From contig JAEXAW010000084.1 in assembly GCA_023458055.1 (NCBI GenBank), positions 1-64,000 on the forward strand: 64,000 nucleotides of DNA, written 5' to 3'. A program made the translations under genes and the position numbers. The notes under the pieces are model-generated. The model saw only the letters and a program-made list of their open reading frames with translations. It made no database searches and was not told the origin of the DNA. The stretch's first letter is position 1. The number at the start of each line of letters is the position of its first letter. Shown here piece after piece: positions 35,038-44,853 of the stretch. Source of the DNA: Pseudomonadota bacterium (GTDB lineage: Bacteria; Pseudomonadota; Alphaproteobacteria; Sphingomonadales; Sphingomonadaceae).

Positions 35038-35069
35038 GCGGCCATCCTATCCGGATGGCCGCTTTTTTT
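35038..35069 (+). terminator. Rho-independent terminator after the second pilin
   Basis: A 10-bp perfect stem GCGGCCATCC/GGATGGCCGC with a 5-nt loop, then seven T. It ends the pilin transcript. Confidence 0.9.
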
Positions 35070-35134
35070 ATGTCCGCGACGATCAAGAAATATTGATTGA
35101 AAATTTGATTGGTCGGCGGATACTACCGGCATGG

Positions 35135-35173
35135 AAAAAGGGACGCTTTCTTTTGGAAAACGTCCTTTTTTTT
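35135..35173 (-). terminator. Probable terminator after the M48 protease gene
   Basis: GGACG (35141-35145) pairs with CGTCC (35161-35165), extended by an A-run and a T-run on either side, so it can work in both directions. It lies 17 bp beyond the protease stop on the minus strand. Confidence 0.6.
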
Positions 35174-35189
35174 CGCTTATCGCTGTTGA

Positions 35190-36677
35190 TCAGTAGGTGA
35201 TGATCTTAACGCGCTGGCCACGGGTTAACGATTGCCCGGATTTCAACCCGTTGAGGACCAAGAACCGATCCTGCTTATAATCGGGATAGGCCATACGCGC
35301 GGAGAGCGACGCTACCGTATCTCCGGCGCCGACCGTTACGACATCGACCTTGCGCGGCCTGATGCCCGCAGCTTCGGAATCCGATAGGCGACGCACGCTC
35401 TGGAACATCGGATTAAACAAGCTCGATTGTCCGGCCTGTGTTTTCGTCATGAAATGGAAAGCCTGGTTCCGCGAAAATTCATAAGCGAAAACCGTGAGAT
35501 CAACCTGTCCGTTCTGCGTCGCGACGCGCGCGATGCGATAATAGGCGGGAAGGCCGTTCACGGTCGTTCGTTGCAGATCGCCAACTTGTGCCTGATTATT
35601 GCCGAGCACCGATTTCAGCGCGGCATCGATATAAGCTGACATGTCGCCATTATATTGACCGGTCGTGAAGATGGCCTGGCCCGAATTTCCGTTGATCAAG
35701 ACAGCTTGGGTGCCATTGGACATGCCGAACCCCGTCGGCACGCTAAAGGCAAGCTTGAGGTCGGGGTGACGGAACGTGCGGCCTTCGACCACACCCTGAC
35801 GAGGATCGTCATCATACATCACGCCGTCCAGCGCGTTCAAAAACTGGTCGCGATTGCGGATCCCTTCGGTGCCCCCAACCTTGCGCGCTTGGGCCAAGGC
35901 GCGGGTTACGCGTGAGGCCGGATCGGGGTGGGTGCTCGCCCATTCGGGCAGCGAACGCGCATCTTGTCCAGCCACTCTTGCTTCCAGATTGGTCTGGTTA
36001 GCGAGCGAGGCGAGCATCGACGAAAGCGCATCAGTGTCGTAGCCTGCCCGGCGCAGATAGGTGATGCCCAGATCATCCGCCTGCAATTCCTGCGTGCGCG
36101 AGAATTTCAACGTCGCCATCTGCGCGAACTGCATCGAATAATTTTGCAGCCCTTGCCCGAGCAAACCGCCCAGACCACCGCCATCACCGCCGATGACGCC
36201 GCCGAGAATTGTGCCAAGCACACCGATGATCGTATTTTGCGTCGCGGCTTTCTGGCGCGCGCGCGAGTGACGGGCGGCCACATGACCCACCTCGTGTCCG
36301 AGAACGCCCGCTAATTCGGCCTCATCATTCATCAAGCCCATCAGTTGGCGGGTCACATAAATATAGCCGCCGGGAATCGCGAAGGCGTTATTGACCGGCG
36401 AGTTGAGCAAGGTCACGGTAAAGTCACTGCGCGCGTTGGAGAGACCCGATTGCACCGCGATATTCTGACCAATGCGGGTGACATAATCATCCTGATTACC
36501 AGCGGTATAAGCACCGCCAAATTCCTGCATCAATTCCGGGTGCGCCTTGGCACCTTCCTGCTTGTCCTTGGCGGAAATGGATTGCACGGCACCCGATTGT
36601 GCGGCTGCCGTGGTTGCAGCGCAACTGGCGAAAACCAGCGCAATCGCAGCAATTCCAGATGTCTTGATTCTTTTCAT
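35190..36677 (-). CDS. M48 family metalloprotease with C-terminal LysM-like domain (BepA/YfgC-like)
   Basis: A 495-residue exported protein. The signal ends near LVFASCAATTAAAQS, a possible lipobox at FASC. The zinc protease domain has LAGVLGHEVGHVAARHSRA (HExxH) and a downstream TQELQADDLGITYL glutamate. A middle domain of unknown fold follows, and then a C-terminal LysM-like region with VDVVTVGAGDTVASLSARMAYPD. BepA in E. coli degrades misassembled outer-membrane proteins; a similar periplasmic quality-control role is likely. Single gene, with a glycine-rich stretch (GGDGGGLGGLLGQG) after the active site. Confidence 0.88.
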   Translation of the reverse strand: MKRIKTSGIAAIALVFASCAATTAAAQSGAVQSISAKDKQEGAKAHPELMQEFGGAYTAGNQDDYVTRIGQNIAVQSGLSNARSDFTVTLLNSPVNNAFAIPGGYIYVTRQLMGLMNDEAELAGVLGHEVGHVAARHSRARQKAATQNTIIGVLGTILGGVIGGDGGGLGGLLGQGLQNYSMQFAQMATLKFSRTQELQADDLGITYLRRAGYDTDALSSMLASLANQTNLEARVAGQDARSLPEWASTHPDPASRVTRALAQARKVGGTEGIRNRDQFLNALDGVMYDDDPRQGVVEGRTFRHPDLKLAFSVPTGFGMSNGTQAVLINGNSGQAIFTTGQYNGDMSAYIDAALKSVLGNNQAQVGDLQRTTVNGLPAYYRIARVATQNGQVDLTVFAYEFSRNQAFHFMTKTQAGQSSLFNPMFQSVRRLSDSEAAGIRPRKVDVVTVGAGDTVASLSARMAYPDYKQDRFLVLNGLKSGQSLTRGQRVKIITY

Positions 36678-36845
36678 GGCTGACCCCTCATTTTGACCAA
36701 TAGCTTATTTTAGCATCAAAAATGATGCCAATCCTGACCCTATAACCGCGTCATCGGCGAAGGGTTCCAAGCCATACAGTCTAACGATCGTAACTTAATG
36801 TGACGTGGCGGGGTGGTTCATCCCGGCGACAGCCCTGCGGGTCGG

Positions 36846-37793
36846 TCAGATGCTGCCCATTTTGAGGAATTTTTCTTCGCGGTCATGGCGCAACGACTGC
36901 GCGGTCTTGCCGCTGAGGGCGTCAAGATTGCGGGTGATGGCCGCGCCCAAATTGGCGATGGCCGCTTCCGGATCGCGATGCGCGCCGCCCACCGGCTCGG
37001 CGATAATTTCATCGATGACGCCAAGTTTCTTCAAATCCTGTGCGGTCACCTGCATCGCCACCGCCGCGTCGCTCGCCTTGTCGGCGGTGCGCCACAGGAT
37101 GGACGCGCAGCCTTCAGGCGAGATGACCGAATAGACAGCATGTTCGAACATCAGCACGCGGTTGGCCGCAGCCAGCGCAATCGCGCCGCCCGAGCCACCC
37201 TCGCCGACAATCGCCGCGACCATCGGCACGCCGAGCGCAAGACATTGTTCGGTCGAGCGCGCAATCGCTTCTGCCTGCCCGCGCTCTTCCGCCTGCACCC
37301 CGGGAAAGGCACCCGACGTATCCACCAGCGTCACCACCGGCAGTTCAAACCGGTCGGCAAGCTGCATCAGCCGGATCGCCTTGCGATAGCCTTCCGGCTT
37401 TCCCATGCCGAAATTATGTTTGAGGCGACTGGCGGTATCGTCGCCCTTTTCATGGCCGATTACCACGACGCGGCGATCCCCCAACCGCGCGAGCCCACCG
37501 AGGATCGCCTGATCATCGGCAAAGGCGCGGTCGCCCGCCAGCGGCATGAAATCTTCAAACAGCCCGGCGACATAATGTTTGAAATGCGGCCGTTCGGGAT
37601 GGCGCGCGACCTGCGTTTTCTGCCATGGGCTCAGCTTGCCATAAATATCGGCGAGCAGCTTTTCCGATTTGCTTTCAAGCTTGCCGATCTCGCTTTCCAG
37701 ATCGAGCGGGCTGTCGTCCGCCGTTTCACGCAATTCGGTGATGCGCTGATCGAGCGCGGCGACCTGTTTTTCGAAATCGAGAAAGCTTACCAT
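36846..37793 (-). CDS. accA: Acetyl-CoA carboxylase carboxyltransferase subunit alpha
   Basis: A 315-residue protein beginning with [20 protein letters not shown] and containing [29 protein letters not shown] [22 protein letters not shown] and [17 protein letters not shown], the oxyanion segments of the carboxyltransferase fold. With AccD it moves CO2 from biotin to acetyl-CoA to make malonyl-CoA. Downstream of xerD by 12 bp on the same strand. Confidence 0.97.
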   Translation of the reverse strand: MVSFLDFEKQVAALDQRITELRETADDSPLDLESEIGKLESKSEKLLADIYGKLSPWQKTQVARHPERPHFKHYVAGLFEDFMPLAGDRAFADDQAILGGLARLGDRRVVVIGHEKGDDTASRLKHNFGMGKPEGYRKAIRLMQLADRFELPVVTLVDTSGAFPGVQAEERGQAEAIARSTEQCLALGVPMVAAIVGEGGSGGAIALAAANRVLMFEHAVYSVISPEGCASILWRTADKASDAAVAMQVTAQDLKKLGVIDEIIAEPVGGAHRDPEAAIANLGAAITRNLDALSGKTAQSLRHDREEKFLKMGSI

Positions 37794-37805
37794 AGGAAAA
37801 AGCGG

Positions 37806-38744
37806 TTACGCATCTGCCGCGCCCGCGTCAACGCCGCTCATTCTATTAGCGAAGCCGCCGCCGGCCAGAGGATGGCGCTTATTGACCAGATCGACCAGCC
37901 GCTTGCTATCGACATGGGTATAAATTTCCGTGGTCGCGATATCGGCATGACCGAGCAAGGTTTGGAGCGCACGCAAATCGGCCCCGCCTTCGAGCAAATG
38001 GGTTGCAAAAGCATGGCGCAGGACATGCGGGCTGATCCGGTCGGGGTCGATCCCCGCAGCCGCCGCCAGTTGCTTGATCATCTGATAAAGCCGGATGCGG
38101 GAGATATGCGATTTTCCCGAAGGAAACAGCCAGGGCCGGTCCGGATCGACAAACTCAGCCCAGCGCCCCGCAACCAGCCGCGCGCGGTCGGATAAAGGCA
38201 CCAGCCGCTCCTTGCCGCCCTTGCCCGTGATAATCATGAACGGACGATCAGGCCGGATCGCCTGACGCGGCAGGCTAACCAGCTCGGTTGCCCGCAAACC
38301 CGATCCGTACAGCAGTTCGAGCATCAGGAGCAGGCGTACATCGGCCATGGGCGGATGGTCGCCGCTGGTGCGCTGTTCGAGCAGCGCAAACAGCGCTTCG
38401 ACATCCTGATGCGACAAGATTTTGGGAAGCTTGCGTCCCGCCTTGGCACGTTCGAGCCCTTCCGACGGATCGCGCGCGATCATGCGTTCGTCGACCAAAA
38501 AGCGATAGAAATGCCGCAAGGCCGAGCTTTTGCGCATCGCGGTCGCAGGCGCGAAATCCTGCCAGCTTGCGGTGAGGTCGCGCAGCGCGGCGCTGTCGGC
38601 ATTGACAAGCCCGCCAGACAGCCCGTTCGCGGCTTGCACAAGGTCGCTGCGATAAGCTGCAAGCGTATTCTCCGCAGCCCCGCGCTCCGCCATCATCATT
38701 TCCAGAAATCGCTCGATCAGCGCGCGGTCATCATCCTGCGCCAA
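37806..38744 (-). CDS. xerD: Tyrosine recombinase XerD
   Basis: A 312-residue site-specific recombinase: SAM-like N-terminal domain with GAAENTLAAYRSDL and a catalytic domain with GSGLRATELVSLP (Arg), GKGGKERLVPLS (Lys), SPHVLRHAFATHLLEGGADL (His-x-x-Arg) and LGHADIATTEIYTHVD (Tyr). With XerC it resolves chromosome dimers at dif. The order xerD-accA is a common alphaproteobacterial arrangement. XerC is encoded at 55390-56286, so both partners are in the window. Confidence 0.94.
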   Translation of the reverse strand: MAQDDDRALIERFLEMMMAERGAAENTLAAYRSDLVQAANGLSGGLVNADSAALRDLTASWQDFAPATAMRKSSALRHFYRFLVDERMIARDPSEGLERAKAGRKLPKILSHQDVEALFALLEQRTSGDHPPMADVRLLLMLELLYGSGLRATELVSLPRQAIRPDRPFMIITGKGGKERLVPLSDRARLVAGRWAEFVDPDRPWLFPSGKSHISRIRLYQMIKQLAAAAGIDPDRISPHVLRHAFATHLLEGGADLRALQTLLGHADIATTEIYTHVDSKRLVDLVNKRHPLAGGGFANRMSGVDAGAADA

Positions 38745-38750
38745 GGCCTG

Positions 38751-40712
38751 TTATCCGCTCCGCGCCACCGCTTCGGCGGCAATCATGCGCGCCTCAGCAT
38801 TGAGCCCGACTTTCCGCAGCGCCGAGGTGATGTGGTAAAGATGCATCGGGTTCATCTTGCTCCACCCCTCACCTTGCAGGCCGACCGCGGCCAGCACCGC
38901 GACAGTGCCCGGTTGATCAGCGTCGGCGGCTTTCTGGATCGCCACCGCCCAATCGCTCTGGCGGGCGAAGTTCATTTCCAGATCATCGGCAAGGCTCGCC
39001 GTCGACTTGGGATCGAGACGGCCAAGCCCTGCAAGAGCCGCGACGAAAATCTTGCTTTTGAGCGAATCCGCACTGTTGTCGTTGCTGACAAAGCTGTCGA
39101 CCGAGCCCGAATCGACGCCCTTGAGCGGCGTCGGTGCGGCGAGTGCGAGCAGTGCCCACGCGTCCGTTCCTTCCTCGGCGACCGGCGCCCAGGCGGCAGC
39201 ATTCACATCAAGACCCGCGCTCAGCATCGAGGCAATCAGCTTGCCCATATCATCGCCGACTTCGGCTGTGACCGGGATGCGCGCAGCGGCACGCGCGGTC
39301 AGCACCTGCCCCGAATAAGGATCGCCCGCCTTGGCACCATCCGCCCACAGCTGGCGTATTGCTTTCAGCCGCTCACCCAAGGTCGCCCCGACATAAGCGG
39401 TGCGCAGCAATTCGCCTTCCGCCTCAATTTTTTCATTGCGATCTTCATGGTCAAACGCCGCACTCACAAGATCGACATAAGCGCGGTTCGACAGCACGCC
39501 CAATTGCGCTGCGGTCGGCGCCGCCCCTGCCCGGTCATTGAGTGCGGTCATCGGCGTCATGCTCTGCCAAGCGAGCATCGCCGGATCGGCGGTTTTCATC
39601 AGATTAGCCGGGATTGCGACGCCCGTTGCGGTCGCCAAGCCGAAGCGCCACGGCGTCATCTGCTTGACCCCGTCCCATTCAATCTTGACCGCACGACGAC
39701 CATTGGTGCTCGCGCCCAATATTTTTTCGGCAAGGCGGCCATCAATGCCCTCGACGTCCGGCTTGCGCATCGCGCGGTCGACGATGACCCCGGCGGTGCC
39801 TGCATCACCCGACATGCCGGTGCACATGCCGCGCGCCAGCTCCCACTTGCCATCCCTACTATTCTGTAGCCCCTTGGGGACGAGCGGACAGAGGCCGCCG
39901 GGATCGGCGTTGGCCATATAGATGGGCAAGGCTGCGGCGAGCAATTTGGGCGTGGCCTTATCCGGGTCGACGCTCTGGACAAGATCACGCGCCGCATTGG
40001 CCTCGCCCATGCGCAGCAACAGGCTGGCGCGCGCGGCGACAAAGTCCGCGCCGTTGATCGTCGTCGGTGTATCGACCGAGGAGACCAGCGCGCGGCGCAG
40101 CAGGATCGAGCCCCAGCGCGACACCAAGGGTGCATTGGTCTTGTCCATCAGGATCGAGAGATAATTGCCGCCAGCGCCCCAAAAAGCAGTCGGTGCCAGG
40201 CCGCCTTCCGCAGCCGTCAGCGGGCCGATGCGATCAAGCGAGCGGCGCGATCCTGCAGGAAGGTCATATTTGCGGATACGGGTGATTTCGTCCGTGCCGT
40301 CCTGTTCGCCATCATCTGATCCGGGATCAGAGCTTTCGAATGTGCCGGTATCGCCAGCATCAAATTCCGGGCGACTGACCGGGCGGTCACCTACATCAAT
40401 ACTGGGCGAGGGAGCCGGTTCGGGCGAGGGCTGCTCCGGCAGCGCGGGCGCGGGCGTTTGTGCTGGCGCAGGGTCGGCTTTTGGCTCGCTCTTGGGCGGT
40501 TCGGATTTTTTCGGCTCCGACTTTTTGGGTTCGGATTTGGGCTTGGGGTCGGCTTTTGGCTTAGGCTCGTCCTTCTTGTCCGGCGTTCCGAACCCCGGAG
40601 GCAGGATCGATTCCTGACTATCCGCCGGAACGGACAAGGCAAGCGATGCCGTCCCTGCCAAGAGCGCTAAACCGAAGATGGAACGCTTATTCATGCCGAT
40701 CAAAGCTTTCAT
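38751..40712 (-). CDS. Large exported protein with Pro/Lys/Glu-rich repeats, function unknown
   Basis: A 653-residue protein. A signal peptide (RSIFGLALLAGTASLALSVPA) is followed by a low-complexity region (~40-120) of EPKPKADPKPKSEPKK and Ala/Pro repeats. A large alpha-helical domain (~150-650) follows with no recognised motif; segments such as RASLLLRMGEANAARDLVQSV suggest TPR-like repeats. It probably spans periplasm or envelope, with the Pro/Lys region as a spacer through murein. It is 6 bp from xerD and in the same direction. No family name. Confidence 0.78.
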   Translation of the reverse strand: MKALIGMNKRSIFGLALLAGTASLALSVPADSQESILPPGFGTPDKKDEPKPKADPKPKSEPKKSEPKKSEPPKSEPKADPAPAQTPAPALPEQPSPEPAPSPSIDVGDRPVSRPEFDAGDTGTFESSDPGSDDGEQDGTDEITRIRKYDLPAGSRRSLDRIGPLTAAEGGLAPTAFWGAGGNYLSILMDKTNAPLVSRWGSILLRRALVSSVDTPTTINGADFVAARASLLLRMGEANAARDLVQSVDPDKATPKLLAAALPIYMANADPGGLCPLVPKGLQNSRDGKWELARGMCTGMSGDAGTAGVIVDRAMRKPDVEGIDGRLAEKILGASTNGRRAVKIEWDGVKQMTPWRFGLATATGVAIPANLMKTADPAMLAWQSMTPMTALNDRAGAAPTAAQLGVLSNRAYVDLVSAAFDHEDRNEKIEAEGELLRTAYVGATLGERLKAIRQLWADGAKAGDPYSGQVLTARAAARIPVTAEVGDDMGKLIASMLSAGLDVNAAAWAPVAEEGTDAWALLALAAPTPLKGVDSGSVDSFVSNDNSADSLKSKIFVAALAGLGRLDPKSTASLADDLEMNFARQSDWAVAIQKAADADQPGTVAVLAAVGLQGEGWSKMNPMHLYHITSALRKVGLNAEARMIAAEAVARSG

Positions 40713-40765
40713 AGCCTGTTTTGCGATTACCCGCCTGTTGAATTTAGCTGGAGTCCCAGCGAAAG

Positions 40766-40906
40766 TTAACCCTGTTTCGCTGCCGGTGCGGTGACCGGCG
40801 CTTCCATCGGCTTGAGCGGCTGTTCGCGATCACAGCGGGACAGCAAAAACAGCAGGCCGAACAGGATTACGGCTGCGATGATGACATAATAAAGGTTACG
40901 CGACAT
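40766..40906 (-). CDS. Small single-pass membrane protein
   Basis: A 46-residue ORF from ATG 40906: MSRNLYYVIIAAVILFGLLF, a transmembrane helix, then RCDREQPLKPMEAPVTAP. Sphingomonads commonly carry a similar small protein next to aroK. The start is divergent from aroK, leaving 90 bp. No function known. Confidence 0.6.
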   Translation of the reverse strand: MSRNLYYVIIAAVILFGLLFLLSRCDREQPLKPMEAPVTAPAAKQG

Positions 40907-40996
40907 GACCGAGCGCGATAAAGGCTTGGCGCGCAATGCGCAAGCCAAGCGATCCATACTTGCCGCATGAGCCGATGCGCCTCTATAGGCCGTGCC

Positions 40997-41587
40997 ATGC
41001 CGCCTTCCGCGCCCCATCATCGCGACGCCAAGTCACGCGACATCTGGCTTGAAGCCATCGACCGACCGATTGTGCTGGTCGGCTTGATGGGTGTGGGGAA
41101 AACGACCGTCGGCAAGCGGCTCGCATCGCGGCTGGGCGTCCGTTTTGTCGATGCCGATGCGGAAATTGAAAAAGCCGCCGATATGAGCGTCGCGGATATT
41201 TTCGAACGCTATGGCGAAACCGGTTTTCGCGATGGCGAGCGGCGCGTGATCGCGCGCCTTCTGGGCGATAGGCCGATGGTACTCGCAACCGGCGGCGGCG
41301 CGTTCATGAATGAGGAAACCCGCGCGCTCATCAAGGACAAGGCGCTCGCGATCTGGCTTGACGCCGATATTGCCGTGCTTGCGGACCGGGTCGGGCGGCG
41401 CAACACACGGCCCTTGCTACGCGGCAAGGACCCTCATGTCGTTCTCAGCGACCTCGCGGCCAAGCGGAACCCGATTTATGCCGAGGCGCATATCCATGTG
41501 ACCTCCAACCGTTCGCCACATGAAGAGGCGGTACGCGCTGTGCTGGCGGCCATCGCCCAATGGCAGAAGGATCAAGGCAAGCCATGA
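40997..41587 (+). CDS. aroK: Shikimate kinase
   Basis: The protein has the P-loop IVLVGLMGVGKTTVGKRLA, DADAEIEKAADMSVADIFERYGETGFRDGE (shikimate binding) and LATGGGAFMNEETR. It phosphorylates shikimate in aromatic amino-acid synthesis. I chose ATG 40997, behind TAGG, giving 196 residues. ATG 40967 is in frame but TTGCCG and TATAGG spaced by 18 bp (about 40959-40988) look like promoter elements overlapping it. The TGA overlaps the aroB start (ATGA). Confidence 0.93.
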   Translation: MPPSAPHHRDAKSRDIWLEAIDRPIVLVGLMGVGKTTVGKRLASRLGVRFVDADAEIEKAADMSVADIFERYGETGFRDGERRVIARLLGDRPMVLATGGGAFMNEETRALIKDKALAIWLDADIAVLADRVGRRNTRPLLRGKDPHVVLSDLAAKRNPIYAEAHIHVTSNRSPHEEAVRAVLAAIAQWQKDQGKP

Positions 41588-42687
41588 CCATAGTGACGGT
41601 GCCGCTCGGTGAGCGCAGCTATGATATTGTCATCGAAGACGGGCTGCTCGACCGGGCGGGCGCAATGCTGAAGCCCTGTTTCCCGCTTGGCCGCGCGTTG
41701 GTGGTGACCGACAGCCATGTCGAAACCGTGCAGTTGCCCCGCCTCGCCGCCGCGCTGCGGCACGAGGGGATTGCCATCGAGCCGATTGTCCTGCCCGCTG
41801 GCGAGCGGACCAAAAGCTGGGAAGAATTGGCTTCGCTGGTTGATGGATTGCTTGATCGCGGGCTGGAGCGCAGCGAGGCGATTGTCGCGCTGGGAGGCGG
41901 CGTGATCGGCGATCTCACCGGCTTTGCCGCCGCTATTGCCAAGCGCGGCTGCAATTTTGTCCAGATCCCGACGACGCTGCTCGCGCAGGTCGATTCGAGC
42001 GTGGGCGGCAAAACCGCGATCAACACGCCTGCGGGGAAGAATCTGGTTGGTGCGTTCCACCAGCCGGTCGCAGTGCTGATCGACCCCACCGTGCTCGCAA
42101 CCCTTCCGGCAAGGGAAGCGCGCGCGGGCTATGCCGAGATTGTCAAATATGGCCTGATTGACGACGCCGATTTCTTCGCATGGTGTGAAGAGCATGGCGC
42201 GGCGATGATTGCGGGCGATGCCGAAGCGCGCCGCTATGCGATTGCGCATAGCGTGGCCGCCAAGGCGCGGATTGTCGGCGCGGACGAAAGGGAAACCGGC
42301 GGCACCCGGGCGCTGCTCAACCTTGGCCACACCTTCGGCCATGCGCTCGAAGCCGACCATGAATTTTCCGACAAGCTGCTCCATGGCGAGGCGGTGGCGG
42401 CGGGCATGGCGCTCGCTTTCCGCTATTCGGCTGCAAAGGGCCTATGCAGCAACGAAGACGCCGAACGCGTGTCCGCGCATCTGCGCACGGTCGGCCTGCC
42501 CGACGGGCTTGCCGCCGCTGGCGTTGCCGCCGACGGGGCGACGCTCGCCGCGCACATGGCGCATGACAAGAAAGCGAGCGGCGGGCGCATCCCCTTCCTG
42601 CTCGCCCGCGGGATCGGCCAGACCTTCCTCGCGACCGATGTCGATATGGCGGATATTATCGCGTTTCTGGATGCCGAGCCGCGCTGA
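41584..42687 (+). CDS. aroB: 3-dehydroquinate synthase
   Basis: A 367-residue protein with GGGVIGDLTGFAAAIAKRG and QIPTTLLAQVDSSVGGKTAINTP-type segments (NAD and metal environment), NLGHTFGHALEADH and HGEAVAAGMALAF with zinc ligands. It makes dehydroquinate from DAHP. Start at 41584 overlaps aroK by 4 bp; the pair aroK-aroB is standard. The last 32 bp overlap the convergent DUF423 gene. Confidence 0.96.
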   Translation: MTIVTVPLGERSYDIVIEDGLLDRAGAMLKPCFPLGRALVVTDSHVETVQLPRLAAALRHEGIAIEPIVLPAGERTKSWEELASLVDGLLDRGLERSEAIVALGGGVIGDLTGFAAAIAKRGCNFVQIPTTLLAQVDSSVGGKTAINTPAGKNLVGAFHQPVAVLIDPTVLATLPAREARAGYAEIVKYGLIDDADFFAWCEEHGAAMIAGDAEARRYAIAHSVAAKARIVGADERETGGTRALLNLGHTFGHALEADHEFSDKLLHGEAVAAGMALAFRYSAAKGLCSNEDAERVSAHLRTVGLPDGLAAAGVAADGATLAAHMAHDKKASGGRIPFLLARGIGQTFLATDVDMADIIAFLDAEPR

Positions 42688-43018
42688 TCGCGATCCAGCA
42701 CCAGCTTGCGATCAACAGCGTCCCGCCAATCGGCGTGATCGCGCCGAGCCATTTGGGGCCGCCTAGCGCCATCACGTAAAGCGTGATGGCAAAGATGGTC
42801 GCGCCCGCCAGCATCAACCAGCCTTGGCGGGTGAATCGTCCGGTCAACCCCAACATCAGCGCGGCAACCGCATGGATCAGCTGATATTCCCCGCCAGTGC
42901 GCAGCCATTCCGCCGCCTTGGGCGAGGCCGCACCATGCGCGCCGAACGCCCCGGCGGCGACCGCCAGCGCTGCCGATAACGCGGCCGCGACAATCAGGCG
43001 GTTGGCTCGTCCGGTCAT
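42656..43018 (-). CDS. DUF423 family membrane protein
   Basis: A 120-residue protein with four predicted membrane helices. The segments LAVAAGAFGAHGA, YQLIHAVAALMLGL and APTPIGGTLLIA-like ITPIGGTLLIASWCW are the DUF423 (YgdD) signature. Function unknown. It starts 4 bp inside the antiporter gene end (ATGA-type overlap), so it is probably in the antiporter transcript. Confidence 0.88.
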   Translation of the reverse strand: MTGRANRLIVAAALSAALAVAAGAFGAHGAASPKAAEWLRTGGEYQLIHAVAALMLGLTGRFTRQGWLMLAGATIFAITLYVMALGGPKWLGAITPIGGTLLIASWCWIAISAARHPETR

Positions 43019-44853
43019 CCGCAGTCTCCTACCGGAGGTGAGGGCTTCCCGTCTTGCGCGCGATCCAGCACCTCCTGGAAACTCGGCCCTTCATCGCCGG
43101 GCAGGAAGCGCAAATGCCGCCCCGCCGCAAGATCGCCTTCCGCAAGCTGCATCTCGAGCCGTTCTGAATCCATCAGGCGGAACGCGCGCTCAATATCGCG
43201 CACTTCGGCGACGGGGGTATCAAGCGCCTGCAGCGCCATGACGCCCATGGTGATCGCGCTTTCATAAACCTCGCGCACGGTCCCGGCGAGGCCGATATTG
43301 TCCATATGGAGCAATTGCTGGCGGTCGAACACCCGCGCATAAACCTGAGCCTGCGGGAAGGCGTGGAGGATCGGCTCGAGATCCTTGCCGCTCATCGCCG
43401 CATTGTCGATGCAATAGAGGATCATCTCGGCATCCTGCGCCCCGGCATGGCGCAGCACATCAAGCCGCAAGCCGTCGCCATAATAAACCTTGGCATCGAA
43501 GCGGTTGGCCAGTTCAATCTGGCGCGGCTTTTTGTCGATCAGCGTCACATTCGCGCCCGCGGCATTAAGCAATTGCCCCACCACCTGACCAAAGCGGCCA
43601 TAGCCGATGATCAACACCTTGTTGCGCGCGGCCTGTTCAGGGCCATCGAGATGCTCGCCTTCTTCGCGCGCCTCCATTTCAAAGCGGCGGGCAAACATCA
43701 TCAGGAACGGCGTGGTCGCCATCGAGAGCGTCACAATCGCGCCGAACAGGCTCGCCGCTTCGGGTTCGATCAGCAAGGCTTCCTGCGCTTGCTTGAACAG
43801 GACGAAACCGAACTCACCCGCTTGGCTAAGCAGCAGCGCAAGGCCGAGCGCACCGCGCCGCTCCATACCCACCACCCGCGCGATGACGAACAGCACCAGC
43901 GTTTTTACCACCACCAGCGCCAGCGCCATGCTGACGACGAAGAGCGGCTTCGCCATCACCGCATTGAGGTCAAGCACCATGCCGACCGCGACGAAGAACA
44001 TGCCGAGCAAAATCTGGCGGAACGGTTCGACGTCGGCTTCAATCTCGTGGCGATAGGGCGAATCGGCGAGCATCACGCCAGCAATAAATGCGCCAAGCGC
44101 GGTCGACAGGTGCAGCGCGTGCATCAGCGCGGCAGCCGCCATCACCGTGAACAGCGCAACGACGATGAACAATTCCTGTTCGCCCAAACGCCCGACAATG
44201 CGCAGCAATACCCTGAGAATAAACCGCCCGGCCAACACCAGCGCGACAATCGCACCGACGGTATAAAGCGCAACCAGATAACCCGGCGGCGCATTGGGAT
44301 CAGCGGGCGCACGCGACATGGCGGCGATGATGGTGATGAGCGGGACAATCGCCAAATCCTGCATCAGGAGGATCGAGAAGGCGCGCTCGCCAAAGGGGGA
44401 ATTGATGCGGCCCGAGGATTTCAGCCCCGGCAGCACCTGCGCCGTTGACGAGAGCGCCAGCGGCAAGCCCAGCGCCAGCGCCGCTTCGGGCGAAAAATCC
44501 GAGGCAAAATAAACCAGCGCGGCGAGCGCAATTCCCGCGACCACCACTTGCGCCAAGCCAAGCCCGAAGATTTCGCGCTTCAGCCGCCATAGTCGCTCCG
44601 GATTAAGTTCAAGCCCGACAAGGAAGAGCAGCAGCACGATGCCAAGTTCCGCCGTCGCGAGCTTGGTCTCGCCGCCACCGACAAGGTTCAGCACCTGCGG
44701 CCCGATGAGCGCACCGGCAATCAAATACCCCAGCACCGACCCTAAACCGAACCGGCGGAACAGCAGCACCGCGCCAAGCGCCGCGCCCAGCATGATCACG
44801 CCTTCTTTGAGCAGGAGAGCTGTGCCATCAACCGCGGTTGCAGCATCCATCAT
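43015..44853 (-). CDS. CPA2 family monovalent cation:proton antiporter with TrkA-N domain (Kef-like)
   Basis: A 612-residue protein: about 12 membrane helices with IMLGAALGAVLLFRRFGLGS, GIVLLLFLVGLELNPERLW and LGAFIAGVMLADSPYRHEI, then an RCK/TrkA-N domain starting KVLIIGYGRFGQVVGQLL (~residue 412) that binds a nucleotide. Kef-type proteins exchange potassium for protons, often gated by glutathione adducts. It could protect against electrophiles. 4-bp overlaps on both sides tie it to the Fe-S scaffold gene upstream and to DUF423 downstream. Confidence 0.9.
   Translation of the reverse strand: MMDAATAVDGTALLLKEGVIMLGAALGAVLLFRRFGLGSVLGYLIAGALIGPQVLNLVGGGETKLATAELGIVLLLFLVGLELNPERLWRLKREIFGLGLAQVVVAGIALAALVYFASDFSPEAALALGLPLALSSTAQVLPGLKSSGRINSPFGERAFSILLMQDLAIVPLITIIAAMSRAPADPNAPPGYLVALYTVGAIVALVLAGRFILRVLLRIVGRLGEQELFIVVALFTVMAAAALMHALHLSTALGAFIAGVMLADSPYRHEIEADVEPFRQILLGMFFVAVGMVLDLNAVMAKPLFVVSMALALVVVKTLVLFVIARVVGMERRGALGLALLLSQAGEFGFVLFKQAQEALLIEPEAASLFGAIVTLSMATTPFLMMFARRFEMEAREEGEHLDGPEQAARNKVLIIGYGRFGQVVGQLLNAAGANVTLIDKKPRQIELANRFDAKVYYGDGLRLDVLRHAGAQDAEMILYCIDNAAMSGKDLEPILHAFPQAQVYARVFDRQQLLHMDNIGLAGTVREVYESAITMGVMALQALDTPVAEVRDIERAFRLMDSERLEMQLAEGDLAAGRHLRFLPGDEGPSFQEVLDRAQDGKPSPPVGDCG

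Noticed and set aside
36813..38195. Plus-strand frame across accA and xerD
   Set aside because: It crosses two genes that have complete motifs on the minus strand.
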